Below, in pieces: positions 44,355 through 51,587 of a DNA stretch of 55,353 nucleotides (positions are counted from its first letter, which is position 1; the number at the start of each line of letters is the position of its first letter). Origin of the DNA: JBCBTJ01 sp039818665 (GTDB lineage Bacteria > Pseudomonadota > Alphaproteobacteria > Caulobacterales > Hyphomonadaceae); NCBI GenBank assembly GCA_039818665.1, contig JBCBTJ010000018.1, positions 1-55,353 of the forward strand, read 5' to 3'. A program made the position numbers and the translations under genes. The notes beneath the pieces are model-generated. The model searched no databases, had not been told where the DNA came from, and worked only from the letters and a program-made list of their open reading frames with translations.

Positions 44355-44498
44355 CCCAAAACGTCAACGCGCCCGGACCGCGGGGGAAGGTCCGAGCGCG
44401 CCGAACGCGTAGAGCACGAGTCGGGAGGGGAAGCGCCGACCTGTGCGTCCGAATGATCCAAGCGGGGGGAAACGCTCATAGTGACCATTCAGCTCTAC
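44355..44498 (-). ncRNA. Candidate small RNA with three C-rich hairpin loops
   Basis: Read on the minus strand, three hairpins follow each other. The first is 44490-44451 (inner stem AGCG/CGCT, outer GAATG/CATTC) with loop TTTCCCCC. The second is 44446-44414 (GCAC...GTCGG/CCGAC...GTGC) with loop CGCTTCCCCTC. The third is 44400-44368 (12 pairs, one mismatch) with loop TTCCCCCGC, followed by TTGACGTTTT as a possible terminator tail. Each loop carries a TTCCCC-like word complementary to Shine-Dalgarno sequences. Transcription is not proven; the promoter match (TTGATT-17-ATCTTT) is weak in the -10. It lies between the LolA-like gene and xth. Confidence 0.45.
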
Positions 44499-44534
44499 AG
44501 TTGCAAAGATGTCACGACTCGCGCCGAAATCAAG

Positions 44535-44549
44535 TAAACTATGCGTTAA
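44535..44549 (-). promoter_or_regulatory. CtrA-like box upstream of the small-RNA candidate
   Basis: Minus strand TTAA-CGCATAG-TTTA, one mismatch from TTAA-N7-TTAA, lies in the most AT-rich part of the gap and next to the proposed -35. It could control the candidate RNA by cell-cycle state. Chance occurrence is possible. Confidence 0.3.
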
Positions 44550-44576
44550 TATTTTGCTTTTTCCGGGCGCAGCTGA

Positions 44577-45272
44577 TCAGCGCCGCCGGCGGTCGTCCTC
44601 GTCCTCCGGATCTTCAATCCGGAACAGGCGCGGATTAATGCGCACATTGGTCTCCACGTCCGCGAGCTCCACCGATGTTATACCGCCCGCCGCATCGAGC
44701 GTGCGCCACATGACGAGGTCGTAGGACTCCTCCTCAAACACCAATGTCAGCAGACCATCCGCCTCTTCAGACAGGTCGCGCAAGGTGACCGCGACGAACC
44801 CATTCGCGCGGCGCACTTCGGTCACCTCGGCCTCAGAGTCGAAGTCGAGATCGTCGTCCAAGATGATGTCTAGGGGCGTCGCGCCGAGCGGGACGCGGTC
44901 CAAGGTTTCAAGGTCGCGATCCTCGATCGCCACTGTCGCGCCGTCTGCGACAATCAGAAGCGGGGCGGGCTCGTCATAGTCGAAGCGTACGCGGCCGGGG
45001 CGGCGCAGGGCGAAATCACCTTCGGTCATGGAAAAGTCGGGGGCGATCTGGATGAAGCGGCCTTTGGCGGTGCCCACGGCGCTCAGCGCCTCGGCGGCCG
45101 CGGCAACGATGGCGTCGCGCTCTTCGCCCGCTGGCACGAGCGTCTCATCCGCCGCCGGCGCGATCTCCGCCACCGGCTCGTCGTCTTCGAACACGGGCGG
45201 TTGAACTTGCAGCGCGATCGGCGCGGCGCCGAGCGCGAGGATGGCGGCGATGGCGGTCAGCGTGGTCGTCAT
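44577..45272 (-). CDS. LolA-like outer-membrane lipoprotein carrier
   Basis: 231 aa from the ATG at 45272 (AGAGG six bases upstream); an ATG 18 bases earlier is possible. A signal peptide (TLTAIAAILALGAAPIAL) precedes an acidic linker and a LolA fold with TAKGRFIQIAPDFSMTEGDF, ALRRPGRVRFDY, APLLIVADGATVAIEDRDL and a late LVFEEESYDLVMWRTLDAAG. LolA carries lipoproteins from LolCDE to the outer membrane through the periplasm. The very Asp/Glu/Arg-rich tail is unusual. A short stem (GGCGC/GCGCC) surrounds its stop. Confidence 0.8.
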   Translation of the reverse strand: MTTTLTAIAAILALGAAPIALQVQPPVFEDDEPVAEIAPAADETLVPAGEERDAIVAAAAEALSAVGTAKGRFIQIAPDFSMTEGDFALRRPGRVRFDYDEPAPLLIVADGATVAIEDRDLETLDRVPLGATPLDIILDDDLDFDSEAEVTEVRRANGFVAVTLRDLSEEADGLLTLVFEEESYDLVMWRTLDAAGGITSVELADVETNVRINPRLFRIEDPEDEDDRRRR

Positions 45273-45371
45273 GGCGGGCCTCTGTTTCATCTCACAATCG
45301 ACATAGGCCCGGCGCCGGGCGGAAAACAGGGCCGAAACTGGGCTTCGGCGCCTTGGTTCGTTGGGTTCGGT

Positions 45372-45932
45372 TCAGCCGCCGCGAGGTCTCAAAAAGATCC
45401 GAACGGCCTCGCCCTCATACACCGTGTCGGTCTCACGCTTGAACCCGAACCGCTCGGCGAGGCGCAGCGACGGGGCGTTTTCCGGATCGATCATCGCCCA
45501 ACAGGCGGGCGCGTCGAGGTGGGTGTCGATCCAGTCGAACACCGCCGCCAAGCCTTCCGTCCCAAGCCCGCGGCCATGGACGGCCGATGCGAGCCCCCAT
45601 CCCGCCTCCGGCAGGCCTTTGACGGCCTCGATCATGCCGCGCAGCGCGTCTTGTAGTCCGATCTCGCCGAGATAGGCGCCGGTCGCCCGTTCCTCCACGG
45701 CCCAATAGCCGTAGCCGGCGAGCGCCCAATGTCCGGTCATGATCTGCAGCTTGGTCCAGATCGACGGCCGCGTGCGCGGCTTGCCGCCGGCGTAGCGATA
45801 GACGTCCGGATCGTTCCATATGTCGAAACACGCCTCGAAGTCCGCAAGCGCGACCGGGCGCAAGCGCAGCCGCTCGGTCTCCAGGATGGGCGCGGTGGCC
45901 GGCGGCGTGTGACCCGGCCGGCGATAGATCAT
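45372..45932 (-). CDS. GNAT-family N-acetyltransferase
   Basis: 186 aa from the ATG at 45932, which overlaps the stop of the upstream gene as ATGA. It has the RimJ/RimL-like form: LETERLRLRPVALADFEACF at the start, GYWAVEERATGAYLGEIGLQ in the middle, then GWGLASAVHGRGLGTEGLAA as the acetyl-CoA loop (usual Q/RxxGxG/A) and NAPSLRLAERFGFKRE at the end. It transfers acetyl from acetyl-CoA to an amine of unknown identity, possibly a ribosomal protein or a small molecule. The upstream open frame beyond 45932 is not coding. Confidence 0.86.
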   Translation of the reverse strand: MIYRRPGHTPPATAPILETERLRLRPVALADFEACFDIWNDPDVYRYAGGKPRTRPSIWTKLQIMTGHWALAGYGYWAVEERATGAYLGEIGLQDALRGMIEAVKGLPEAGWGLASAVHGRGLGTEGLAAVFDWIDTHLDAPACWAMIDPENAPSLRLAERFGFKRETDTVYEGEAVRIFLRPRGG

Positions 45933-46336
45933 GCGTCGGCCTGCATCCGCTCCAGCATGGCTTTCATATTGGCGTGGACCAGGTTCACCGCTTTCAGCGG
46001 CCGGACCATGACTTTGAAGTCGACGATCCGCCCCGCCTCGTTCCAGCGAATGATGTCGACGCCGTTCACATAGAGCCCGTCGATCTCGCACTCGAATTCG
46101 AGCAGCGCGTTCAAGTCTTGTCCAAAAATGCGGACATATTTGAAACTGTCGCCGCCGAGCACGTTTCCGGCCGCGCCAAGATAGGCGAGCGTAATCGCCT
46201 TGCCGCGCTGGGGCGTGTGGACGATCGGGCTCCAAAAGGTCACGTCGTCGGCGAGCATGTCGGCCAGCGCCGCATGGTCGTGTTGGCCGTCCTCCATATA
46301 GTCGAGCCATGTCTGCAGATGAGCGGCGTGCGCCAT
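45929..46336 (-). CDS. SnoaL-like/NTF2-fold protein
   Basis: 135 aa. The cone-shaped NTF2-like fold is suggested by the helix HLQTWLDYMEDGQHDHAALA and by MLADDVTFWSPIVHTPQRGK with a central acidic Asp pair, then VRIFGQDLNALLEFECEIDG, LYVNGVDIIRWNEAGRI and DFKVMVRPLKA strands. This resembles SnoaL-like proteins and related polyketide cyclases or isomerases. It is coupled to the GNAT gene by a four-base overlap. Function unknown. Confidence 0.78.
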   Translation of the reverse strand: MAHAAHLQTWLDYMEDGQHDHAALADMLADDVTFWSPIVHTPQRGKAITLAYLGAAGNVLGGDSFKYVRIFGQDLNALLEFECEIDGLYVNGVDIIRWNEAGRIVDFKVMVRPLKAVNLVHANMKAMLERMQADA

Positions 46337-46404
46337 CGGGCCTCCTCCCCGTTTTTCAGCAAGGGTGGCGGGCCGGCGCGCGCTTGTCCACGCCCGCCGC
46401 GGCG

Positions 46405-47022
46405 TCAGCCTTCAAAGACGAAGGTGAAAGTCACCGGCGAGGACGGCGTGATGGCCGGCAGATTCGCGATCTCCCGCAGCTGCTCAAGGCCGGCGCCGAG
46501 GTCGAAATCGTCGACGAAAATGATCACAGGCTCGGCCGACTCCACTTCCACCCGGTTCGGCGCGATGCGCGTGACAAAGGCGTCCGCCTCAACCTCGACG
46601 CTCGCACCGCGCATCGCCAGTTCGGCGAGCACCGGCGCGCGGCGGCGGTCGCCGACGCCGAGATCGGCGAAGGCGCTTTGATCGATCTGCGCGGTCAAGA
46701 TCGCGGTCGGATAGGTCGCGGTTTCGAAGAAGATGTCCCGCATGCGCTCGTCGCGTATCGGGATTTTGGTATCAACGCGGTCCAGCGGAATCTCGACGCG
46801 CGCGGCGCCGTCGGGGGAGATCGCGCCGCTCAGGCCGTCAAAAGCGTGGAGTTCGATAATGTCGCCGGCCTTGATCGAGGCGAAGGCGATGCGCGAATCC
46901 TCCGACACCAAAGCCCACTCGGTCGGCGCCGCGGCTTGTGCCGGCGGCGTATCGTCGGCGGGCGCGCCGGGCGTACAGGCGGCGACGGCCAAAACGGCGG
47001 CGAGAGCGAAGATCCGGGTCAT
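46405..47022 (-). CDS. YceI-family lipoprotein
   Basis: 205 aa from the ATG at 47022 (GGGA upstream). The lipoprotein signal ends AVLAVAACTPG, with the lipobox Cys near residue 16. The YceI lipocalin-like barrel shows WALVSEDSRIAFASIKAGDI, FDGLSGAISPDGAARVEIPL, RDERMRDIFFETATYPTAIL and LAELAMRGASVEVEADAFV. YceI proteins bind polyprenoids or other hydrophobic ligands in the periplasm. Whether it belongs with the copper genes that follow is open, since a strong terminator separates them. Confidence 0.83.
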   Translation of the reverse strand: MTRIFALAAVLAVAACTPGAPADDTPPAQAAAPTEWALVSEDSRIAFASIKAGDIIELHAFDGLSGAISPDGAARVEIPLDRVDTKIPIRDERMRDIFFETATYPTAILTAQIDQSAFADLGVGDRRRAPVLAELAMRGASVEVEADAFVTRIAPNRVEVESAEPVIIFVDDFDLGAGLEQLREIANLPAITPSSPVTFTFVFEG

Positions 47023-47084
47023 AGCGTGTCCCATGCGAGTGCGTGTGTCCTGAGGCGCACTTTTGCCCGCATCCCCGCCGCCCG

Positions 47085-47121
47085 GCAAATAAAGGCGGGC
47101 CCACGTCTCCGTGAGCCCGCC
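47085..47121 (-). terminator. Strong intrinsic terminator after the PCuAC gene
   Basis: On the minus strand GGCGGGC (47121-47115) pairs with GCCCGCC (47100-47094), extended inward by CACG/CGTG with one mismatch and loop GAGA. The tail TTTATTT (47093-47087) follows at once. It ends the copper-handling transcript, 12 bp after the PCuAC stop. Confidence 0.85.
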
Positions 47122-47133
47122 CGCGCCGCCTGT

Positions 47134-47619
47134 TTAGTGGTGGGAATGATCGGTCGCCGCGCCGTCCGCCGGGTCTTCGATCACCACCTCGACTTCCACT
47201 TCGCCGGCGTTTTCAAACACCAGCGTCATCGGAAAGGACTCGCCTTCGCTGAGTGGGGCGGCGAGTCCGAACAGCATCACATGCTTGCCCCCGGGCTCGA
47301 ACGCGACCTTGCCGCCCGCCGGCACCGCCGCGCCGTCGGTCAAGTGCCGCATCCGGGCGACGGCGCCGTCGATCAGGGTCGTGTGGAGTTCGACGCCCTC
47401 GGCGAAGTCCGGCGCCACGCGCGCTTCGATTAGGCGGTCGTCGGCGTCTCCATCGTTCTTTAGGATGAAGAAAGCCGCGGCGGGCTGGGTCGCGGCGACC
47501 GTTGGGCGCGCCCAGGGATGATCGATCTCCACTGCGCCGGCTTGATATTCGTGGGCGGCGGCCGCGCCGACCATCAGGACCGCGACGGCCGAAGCGAAGC
47601 TCGTTTTGAACAAGGTCAT
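47134..47619 (-). CDS. PCuAC-type periplasmic copper chaperone
   Basis: 161 aa with a signal peptide (SFASAVAVLMVGAAAAHEY). The copper-binding motif is visible: LHTTLIDGAVARM (His-x10-Met), then RHLTDGAAVPAGGK and KHVMLFGL (His-x-Met), with HP-WARPT at the start of the domain. The C-terminus DHSHH may add a metal site. PCuAC proteins carry Cu(I) in the periplasm for cytochrome oxidase assembly or copper resistance. It is followed by a strong terminator and preceded, 16 bp away, by the Met-rich outer-membrane gene. Confidence 0.9.
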   Translation of the reverse strand: MTLFKTSFASAVAVLMVGAAAAHEYQAGAVEIDHPWARPTVAATQPAAAFFILKNDGDADDRLIEARVAPDFAEGVELHTTLIDGAVARMRHLTDGAAVPAGGKVAFEPGGKHVMLFGLAAPLSEGESFPMTLVFENAGEVEVEVVIEDPADGAATDHSHH

Positions 47620-47635
47620 GACTGCGGATTCCTTC

Positions 47636-48712
47636 CTAGAACGCTTTCTGCCAGCCGACGGTGATCGTGCGGTCGGATTCAAGCTGAGGTCCGTTCAGGT
47701 CGCGGACCAACGGAAACCCCGCCTCCACGGCGAGGCGATGCCCCCGCAGCACGCCGGACGTCCCGAGCAGGTTGACGCCGATCAGAGCCTCCAACTGCTC
47801 ACCGCCTTGAAAGTCGGGATTGGCCGTCTGCACCGGGGCGACGATCATCGGGTCGATCCCGTCGATCCGGCCGAGCGTTTCGCCCCTCAGGCGCCCAGAG
47901 AATGAGACCCACGGCGCGGCCTCATAGGCCGCCCAGACCGAAGCCTCGCCTTTGTTCCCAAAATTGTAGCCCTCGTCATTGTCCTCCAGGCGGATGACGC
48001 CCATGAGTTGGCCGCCGAGGCTGATGTCGCCGAAGTGGCGGCGCACGGTCGCGCCGGGTTTCAAATCGAACGTGCCGGAGCCGAGCTGCATCGGATAAGG
48101 CAGGCGCAAGGTCGGGGTCATGCCATTGGGCGCGAGGACTTGGTCGGTCTCGGTGATCGATCCCGTCGGGATGGACAGGCTGAGGCTGAGATTGGCTTCG
48201 AAGTCCGGGCTCGAGCCGTCGTCCAAGCCGACAATCGCCCCGACCGTCGTGTCGCCGAAGCCCGACGAGTTCGTTGTGAACTCGCCGAGGACGTCGGTCC
48301 CCATGCCGCCGGCGAAGGTGATGTGGTCCATCTCCCGCTCGACATACATGCCCATGGCCATGAGCGTGACGCGGTCGGTGAGGCCGTACATCACCCCGCC
48401 CATATACATGTCCATTGGCATGCGGGTCGGCACGACGCGCAGCGTCGGCGGCTGGCCCGGCGTTCCAAAGAAGATATTGGGGACGGTGGTGGCAATGGTC
48501 TCCGGCGAGATCGGGCTCGTCCCGACGCGCGAGCCTTCCATATTCATCCGCATATAGCGGAAGGAGACCATGACCTCGCCTTGCTTGTGGCGATGGTCGG
48601 CCATCACGCCGATGGGGGCGTGGTCTGCGGGGCGGGTCCGCCCCTCATGGTCGGCGAAGGCGGGCAGCGCGGCGGCCGCGAAAGCGGCGCCGGCGGCGAG
48701 AAGTCGTTTCAT
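47636..48712 (-). CDS. Met- and His-rich outer-membrane beta-barrel protein, probable copper role
   Basis: 358 aa: signal peptide (MKRLLAAGAAFAAAALPAFA), then a His-containing stretch DHEGRTRPADHAPIGVMADH and RHKQGEV, then an alternating beta-barrel. Residues about 45-135 contain some 14 Met, in runs such as YMRMNMEGS, MPMDMYMGGVMYG and LMAMGMYVEREMD. The end GWQKAF gives a terminal Phe as in outer-membrane proteins. It resembles the 'transporter' barrels (MetA-pathway-like) found near copper genes. It is cotranscribed with PCuAC. Copper binding is inferred. Confidence 0.75.
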   Translation of the reverse strand: MKRLLAAGAAFAAAALPAFADHEGRTRPADHAPIGVMADHRHKQGEVMVSFRYMRMNMEGSRVGTSPISPETIATTVPNIFFGTPGQPPTLRVVPTRMPMDMYMGGVMYGLTDRVTLMAMGMYVEREMDHITFAGGMGTDVLGEFTTNSSGFGDTTVGAIVGLDDGSSPDFEANLSLSLSIPTGSITETDQVLAPNGMTPTLRLPYPMQLGSGTFDLKPGATVRRHFGDISLGGQLMGVIRLEDNDEGYNFGNKGEASVWAAYEAAPWVSFSGRLRGETLGRIDGIDPMIVAPVQTANPDFQGGEQLEALIGVNLLGTSGVLRGHRLAVEAGFPLVRDLNGPQLESDRTITVGWQKAF

Positions 48713-48765
48713 AGGCGTGTCTCAATCTGATGCGTGCGGGGCGCGCCCGCGGATTCCGGCGAAGA

Positions 48766-49122
48766 TCAGCTGAGATGGACAGGAGGCCCCTGCGGCGGCG
48801 CGCCGGGCCAGAGCGGGTCGCCGGGGCGTGCAAGCGGCGGCTCGGACGGCGCATAGGCGACGTACCGAACCAGGGTTCGCGTTGGAACGGTCGGCGCTTC
48901 AGGCGGCGTTGCAGCGGCGGTCAGACCGCAATCGCAGGCCGCATGCGGCGCGGGCGCGGCGGGCCCGCCGCCAAGATCAAGCGTCACGGATCCGCCGGCG
49001 CCATCGCCGCAGAGTTTCAGCTGCAGCGTTTCGCCGGCTTCGATACTCACATGCGCGCGAGCGCCGCTCGCGAGGAGCGACACGGTCGCCAAGACAAAAG
49101 TGAGCGCACGAAGCCACGCCAT
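48766..49122 (-). CDS. Small exported Cys-containing protein of the copper group
   Basis: 118 aa: signal peptide (MAWLRALTFVLATVSLLASG, ARAH), a short beta region with LKLCGDG, an ACDCG motif, then a Pro-rich tail RPGDPLWPGAPPQGPPVHLS. The Cys pair and the terminal 'aP..GPP' ending resemble DUF2946-like proteins, which occur in copper clusters; I am not sure of that match. It lies upstream of the Met-rich barrel and PCuAC on the same strand with a 53-bp gap, so a shared transcript is likely. Confidence 0.6.
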   Translation of the reverse strand: MAWLRALTFVLATVSLLASGARAHVSIEAGETLQLKLCGDGAGGSVTLDLGGGPAAPAPHAACDCGLTAAATPPEAPTVPTRTLVRYVAYAPSEPPLARPGDPLWPGAPPQGPPVHLS

Positions 49123-49175
49123 GCCTCGTCCCTACCCCGCCGCGAAGGCGCCGCCGATGCGGCGCATTCACCTCA

Positions 49176-49709
49176 TCACTTATCAAGGCAAAAATTGACT
49201 GGATACACAACGCCCTGGCGCGCCAGAGCGCGGCCGCCTTCGCGACGTTCGGGGAATCTGACGCCGGCGAGCGCCCGCTCGGCCGCGTCGGTGAACTCCG
49301 GCTGCGAACAGGCCGCTTCGATGTTCCGCGGCGCGCCGCCAGGCGTCGTGTCGAGCAAGACGTCGCAGACCGCTTCGACGCGGCGCTCTTCCAGGCCCTC
49401 CGGATAGATCAAAGTCGGCGGCGCGATCGGCTTGGCGTTGCGGTCGGTCGCCGGCTCGCTTTCGCCGCCCAGCAGCTCGTCGACCGGTTCTTCAGGCGCC
49501 GCGGCGGTCGCCGCGAGCCGATCGGCCCAGCCCGCGGGATAGACGATGTTGGCGAACGATCCGCCGGGCGATCCGCACTGGGCGATAAGGATGTTGGAGG
49601 GGAGCGCGCTCACACTCGTCGACACCGGCGCAGGCGCGCCGCGCACGCCGAACACTTCACAGGCGGACAGAACAAGCGCCGCCGCCACGACCCACATATG
49701 ACGCGTCAT
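49176..49709 (-). CDS. Lipoprotein with a TonB C-terminal-like domain
   Basis: 177 aa from the ATG at 49709 (GGGG six bases upstream); an ATG at 49715 lies too close to that site. The lipobox is LVLSAC, so the mature protein is lipid-anchored. The C-terminal part TLIYPEGLEERRVEAVCDVL, ERALAGVRFPERREGG and VVYPVNFCLD resembles the TonB/TolA C-terminal fold with 'P..yP..a...g..G.v.....i...G.v...', but without the Pro-rich membrane-anchored TonB N-terminus. Role unknown; it is not a canonical energy transducer. Confidence 0.65.
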   Translation of the reverse strand: MTRHMWVVAAALVLSACEVFGVRGAPAPVSTSVSALPSNILIAQCGSPGGSFANIVYPAGWADRLAATAAAPEEPVDELLGGESEPATDRNAKPIAPPTLIYPEGLEERRVEAVCDVLLDTTPGGAPRNIEAACSQPEFTDAAERALAGVRFPERREGGRALARQGVVYPVNFCLDK

Positions 49710-49740
49710 ACCCATCCCCTTTTGCGATCGCTCGGTTCTA

Positions 49741-50796
49741 TCACGCGGCGTAAGCGGCGGCGAGATCCGGGTCCTTCTTTGCGACCAAATCGGCGAGGTC
49801 GGCGATGACTTTCGCCTGTTTCCACGTCGCATCGTCCTGCATCTTGCCATCGAGCATGGCGACGCCGCGGCCGTCGGGGATCACTTCGAGGATGCGGCGG
49901 GCGAGTTTCACTTCGTCCGGATCCGGGCTGAAGACGCGCTTGGCGATGTCGATCTGGTTCGGGTGCAGCGTCCAGGTGCCGACGCAGCCTAAGAGGAAGG
50001 CGTTGCGGAATTGCTGCTCGCACGCGTCGAGATCGCCGATGTCGCCGAACGGGCCGTAGAAGGGCTTGATGCCCGCCATGCCGCAAGCGTCGACCATGCG
50101 GGCCACCGTGTAGTGCCAGGGGTCTTGTTGGGCTGTGACGCGCTCGCGGCCGTCTTCATGCGGGTCTTCGATGACTTTATAGAACGGGTGTCCTCCGCCG
50201 ACGCGCGTCGTCTTCATCTTCCGACTGGCGGCGAGGTCCGCCGGGCCCAGCGAGATGCCCTGCATGCGCGGGCTCGCGAGCGCGATCTCCTCGACCCGGG
50301 CGACGCCCTCGGCGGTCTCTAGAATCGCGTGCAGCAGGATCGGCCGCTCCAGCTCGGCTTTCGCTTCAAGCTGGGCGAGCAGCTGATCCACATAATGGAT
50401 GTCGAACGGGCCCTCGACTTTCGGGATCATGATCACGTCGAGCTGGCGGCCGGCTTTGGACACAAGCTCCGTCATATCGTCCAGGAACCAAGGCGAGTTC
50501 AGCGGATTCACACGGCTCCAAAAGCCAGTCCCCTTCCCCTGCCAATCCACCATGGACGCCATCTCGACCGCCCCGGCGCGCGCTGCGTCCTTCGCGTCGA
50601 ACGGGATCGCGTCTTCCAAATTGGCGAGGACCACGTCGCAATTGTCGGCCATGCCCGGCACGCGGCCGCGCACTTTTTCATTATGCGGCGGCACGAATTG
50701 GATCATCCGCTCCAGCCGAACCGGCAGCTCGAGCAGCGGATCGGGCGCGCCGGCGGCGAGCGGCTTGAAGAATTGGCGCGGCGTTCTCTGCGTCAT
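49741..50796 (-). CDS. HpcH/HpaI/CitE-type CoA-ester lyase (malyl-CoA lyase-like)
   Basis: 351 aa. The TIM-barrel shows VVLANLEDAIPFDAKDAAR near residue 56, SRVNPLNSPWFLDD with the CoA-binding Arg, MIPKVEGPFD, HAILETAEGVARVEEIALAS (metal-binding Glu) and GISLGPADLAASRKM (metal-binding Asp). The late segment GCVGTWTLHPNQIDIAKRVF is characteristic of L-malyl-CoA/beta-methylmalyl-CoA lyases. It would cleave or form 3-hydroxyacyl-CoA compounds such as malyl-CoA. The exact substrate is uncertain because no glyoxylate or ethylmalonyl-CoA genes are near. Confidence 0.84.
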   Translation of the reverse strand: MTQRTPRQFFKPLAAGAPDPLLELPVRLERMIQFVPPHNEKVRGRVPGMADNCDVVLANLEDAIPFDAKDAARAGAVEMASMVDWQGKGTGFWSRVNPLNSPWFLDDMTELVSKAGRQLDVIMIPKVEGPFDIHYVDQLLAQLEAKAELERPILLHAILETAEGVARVEEIALASPRMQGISLGPADLAASRKMKTTRVGGGHPFYKVIEDPHEDGRERVTAQQDPWHYTVARMVDACGMAGIKPFYGPFGDIGDLDACEQQFRNAFLLGCVGTWTLHPNQIDIAKRVFSPDPDEVKLARRILEVIPDGRGVAMLDGKMQDDATWKQAKVIADLADLVAKKDPDLAAAYAA

Positions 50797-50886
50797 GGGC
50801 GGTCCCCGTCTCAACACGCCGTCGATTAGGCGCGCCGGCCCGCCCCGTCAAATCGCAGCGCAGGCTGCAGATCTCGGGCCGAGCGC

Positions 50887-51519
50887 CTAACGGCACACCG
50901 ATTTCGGCAGCAGCCAGACGAAGTAGGCTTCGTCATTGCCCGCCCCGTCGACGCCGGAGACGCTCACATAGGGCGCCGAGCCCAAGGTCGAGGCCGTGAA
51001 GCGCGCCTCCGCGATGGCGGGCGCGTCCTCGCCGTCCGCCTTCATCTCGACCACGCGATACTTGCTGACGCCGCCCCGCCCCGCCGCTTGGGTCTCCTTG
51101 AGCACCGCGGCGCCGTCGGAGATGTCTGCGATCACAATCGAACCGTTCGGCGTCGCCGCATCGATTGTCTCGTCCTTGAACGCGGCGCGGGCGCGTTTGA
51201 CGCCGCTTGGGTCCGACACCCGAACGATGAACCGGAACGGCGGGGTGACGCCGTCATAATAATACGTGCTCCAGGCGGCGCCCTCGTCCCACTGGGTCTC
51301 GCCATAAGCGCTTTGCAGGAACGCCTCGGCGGCCCCGACGTCCACGCCGCCAGGACAACCCAGCCGCAGGTCGGCGGTTGGATCGGTGGAGCCGATCATG
51401 ATCGGCGCGGGATCAAGCAGGTAGAGATCGACGGTCGGCTTGGTCACATCCGGCGGCGGCGGCGAAGCGCAGGCGGCGAGCGCAAGGCCGCTCGCGGCGG
51501 CGAAAGCTGGGAGTTTCAT
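50887..51519 (-). CDS. Hypothetical lipoprotein
   Basis: 210 aa not assigned to a family. The lipobox LALAACAS lies near residue 17. The mature part is mixed alpha/beta, with GETQWDEGAAWSTYYYDGVT, PPFRFIVRVSDP and a SYYV-like end VWLLPKSVCR; two Cys (LRLGCPGG and the penultimate Cys) could form a disulfide. It lies between the CoA-ester lyase and xerD on the same strand with about 70-90 bp gaps. Composition is like the neighbours. Confidence 0.62.
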   Translation of the reverse strand: MKLPAFAAASGLALAACASPPPPDVTKPTVDLYLLDPAPIMIGSTDPTADLRLGCPGGVDVGAAEAFLQSAYGETQWDEGAAWSTYYYDGVTPPFRFIVRVSDPSGVKRARAAFKDETIDAATPNGSIVIADISDGAAVLKETQAAGRGGVSKYRVVEMKADGEDAPAIAEARFTASTLGSAPYVSVSGVDGAGNDEAYFVWLLPKSVCR

Positions 51520-51587
51520 CAGGCGGCGCCCTGTCTGGCAGGCGAAGATCGGTCCCCGTCCTGCGCGCCCCCCAACCAGTTGAAATC

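Noticed and set aside
44355..44498. Plus-strand version of the small RNA, with GGA-containing loops as a CsrA sponge
   Set aside because: The opposite orientation also gives GGGGA loops, but there is no AT-rich promoter on its 5' side and no T run on its 3' side; the minus strand has both, though weakly.
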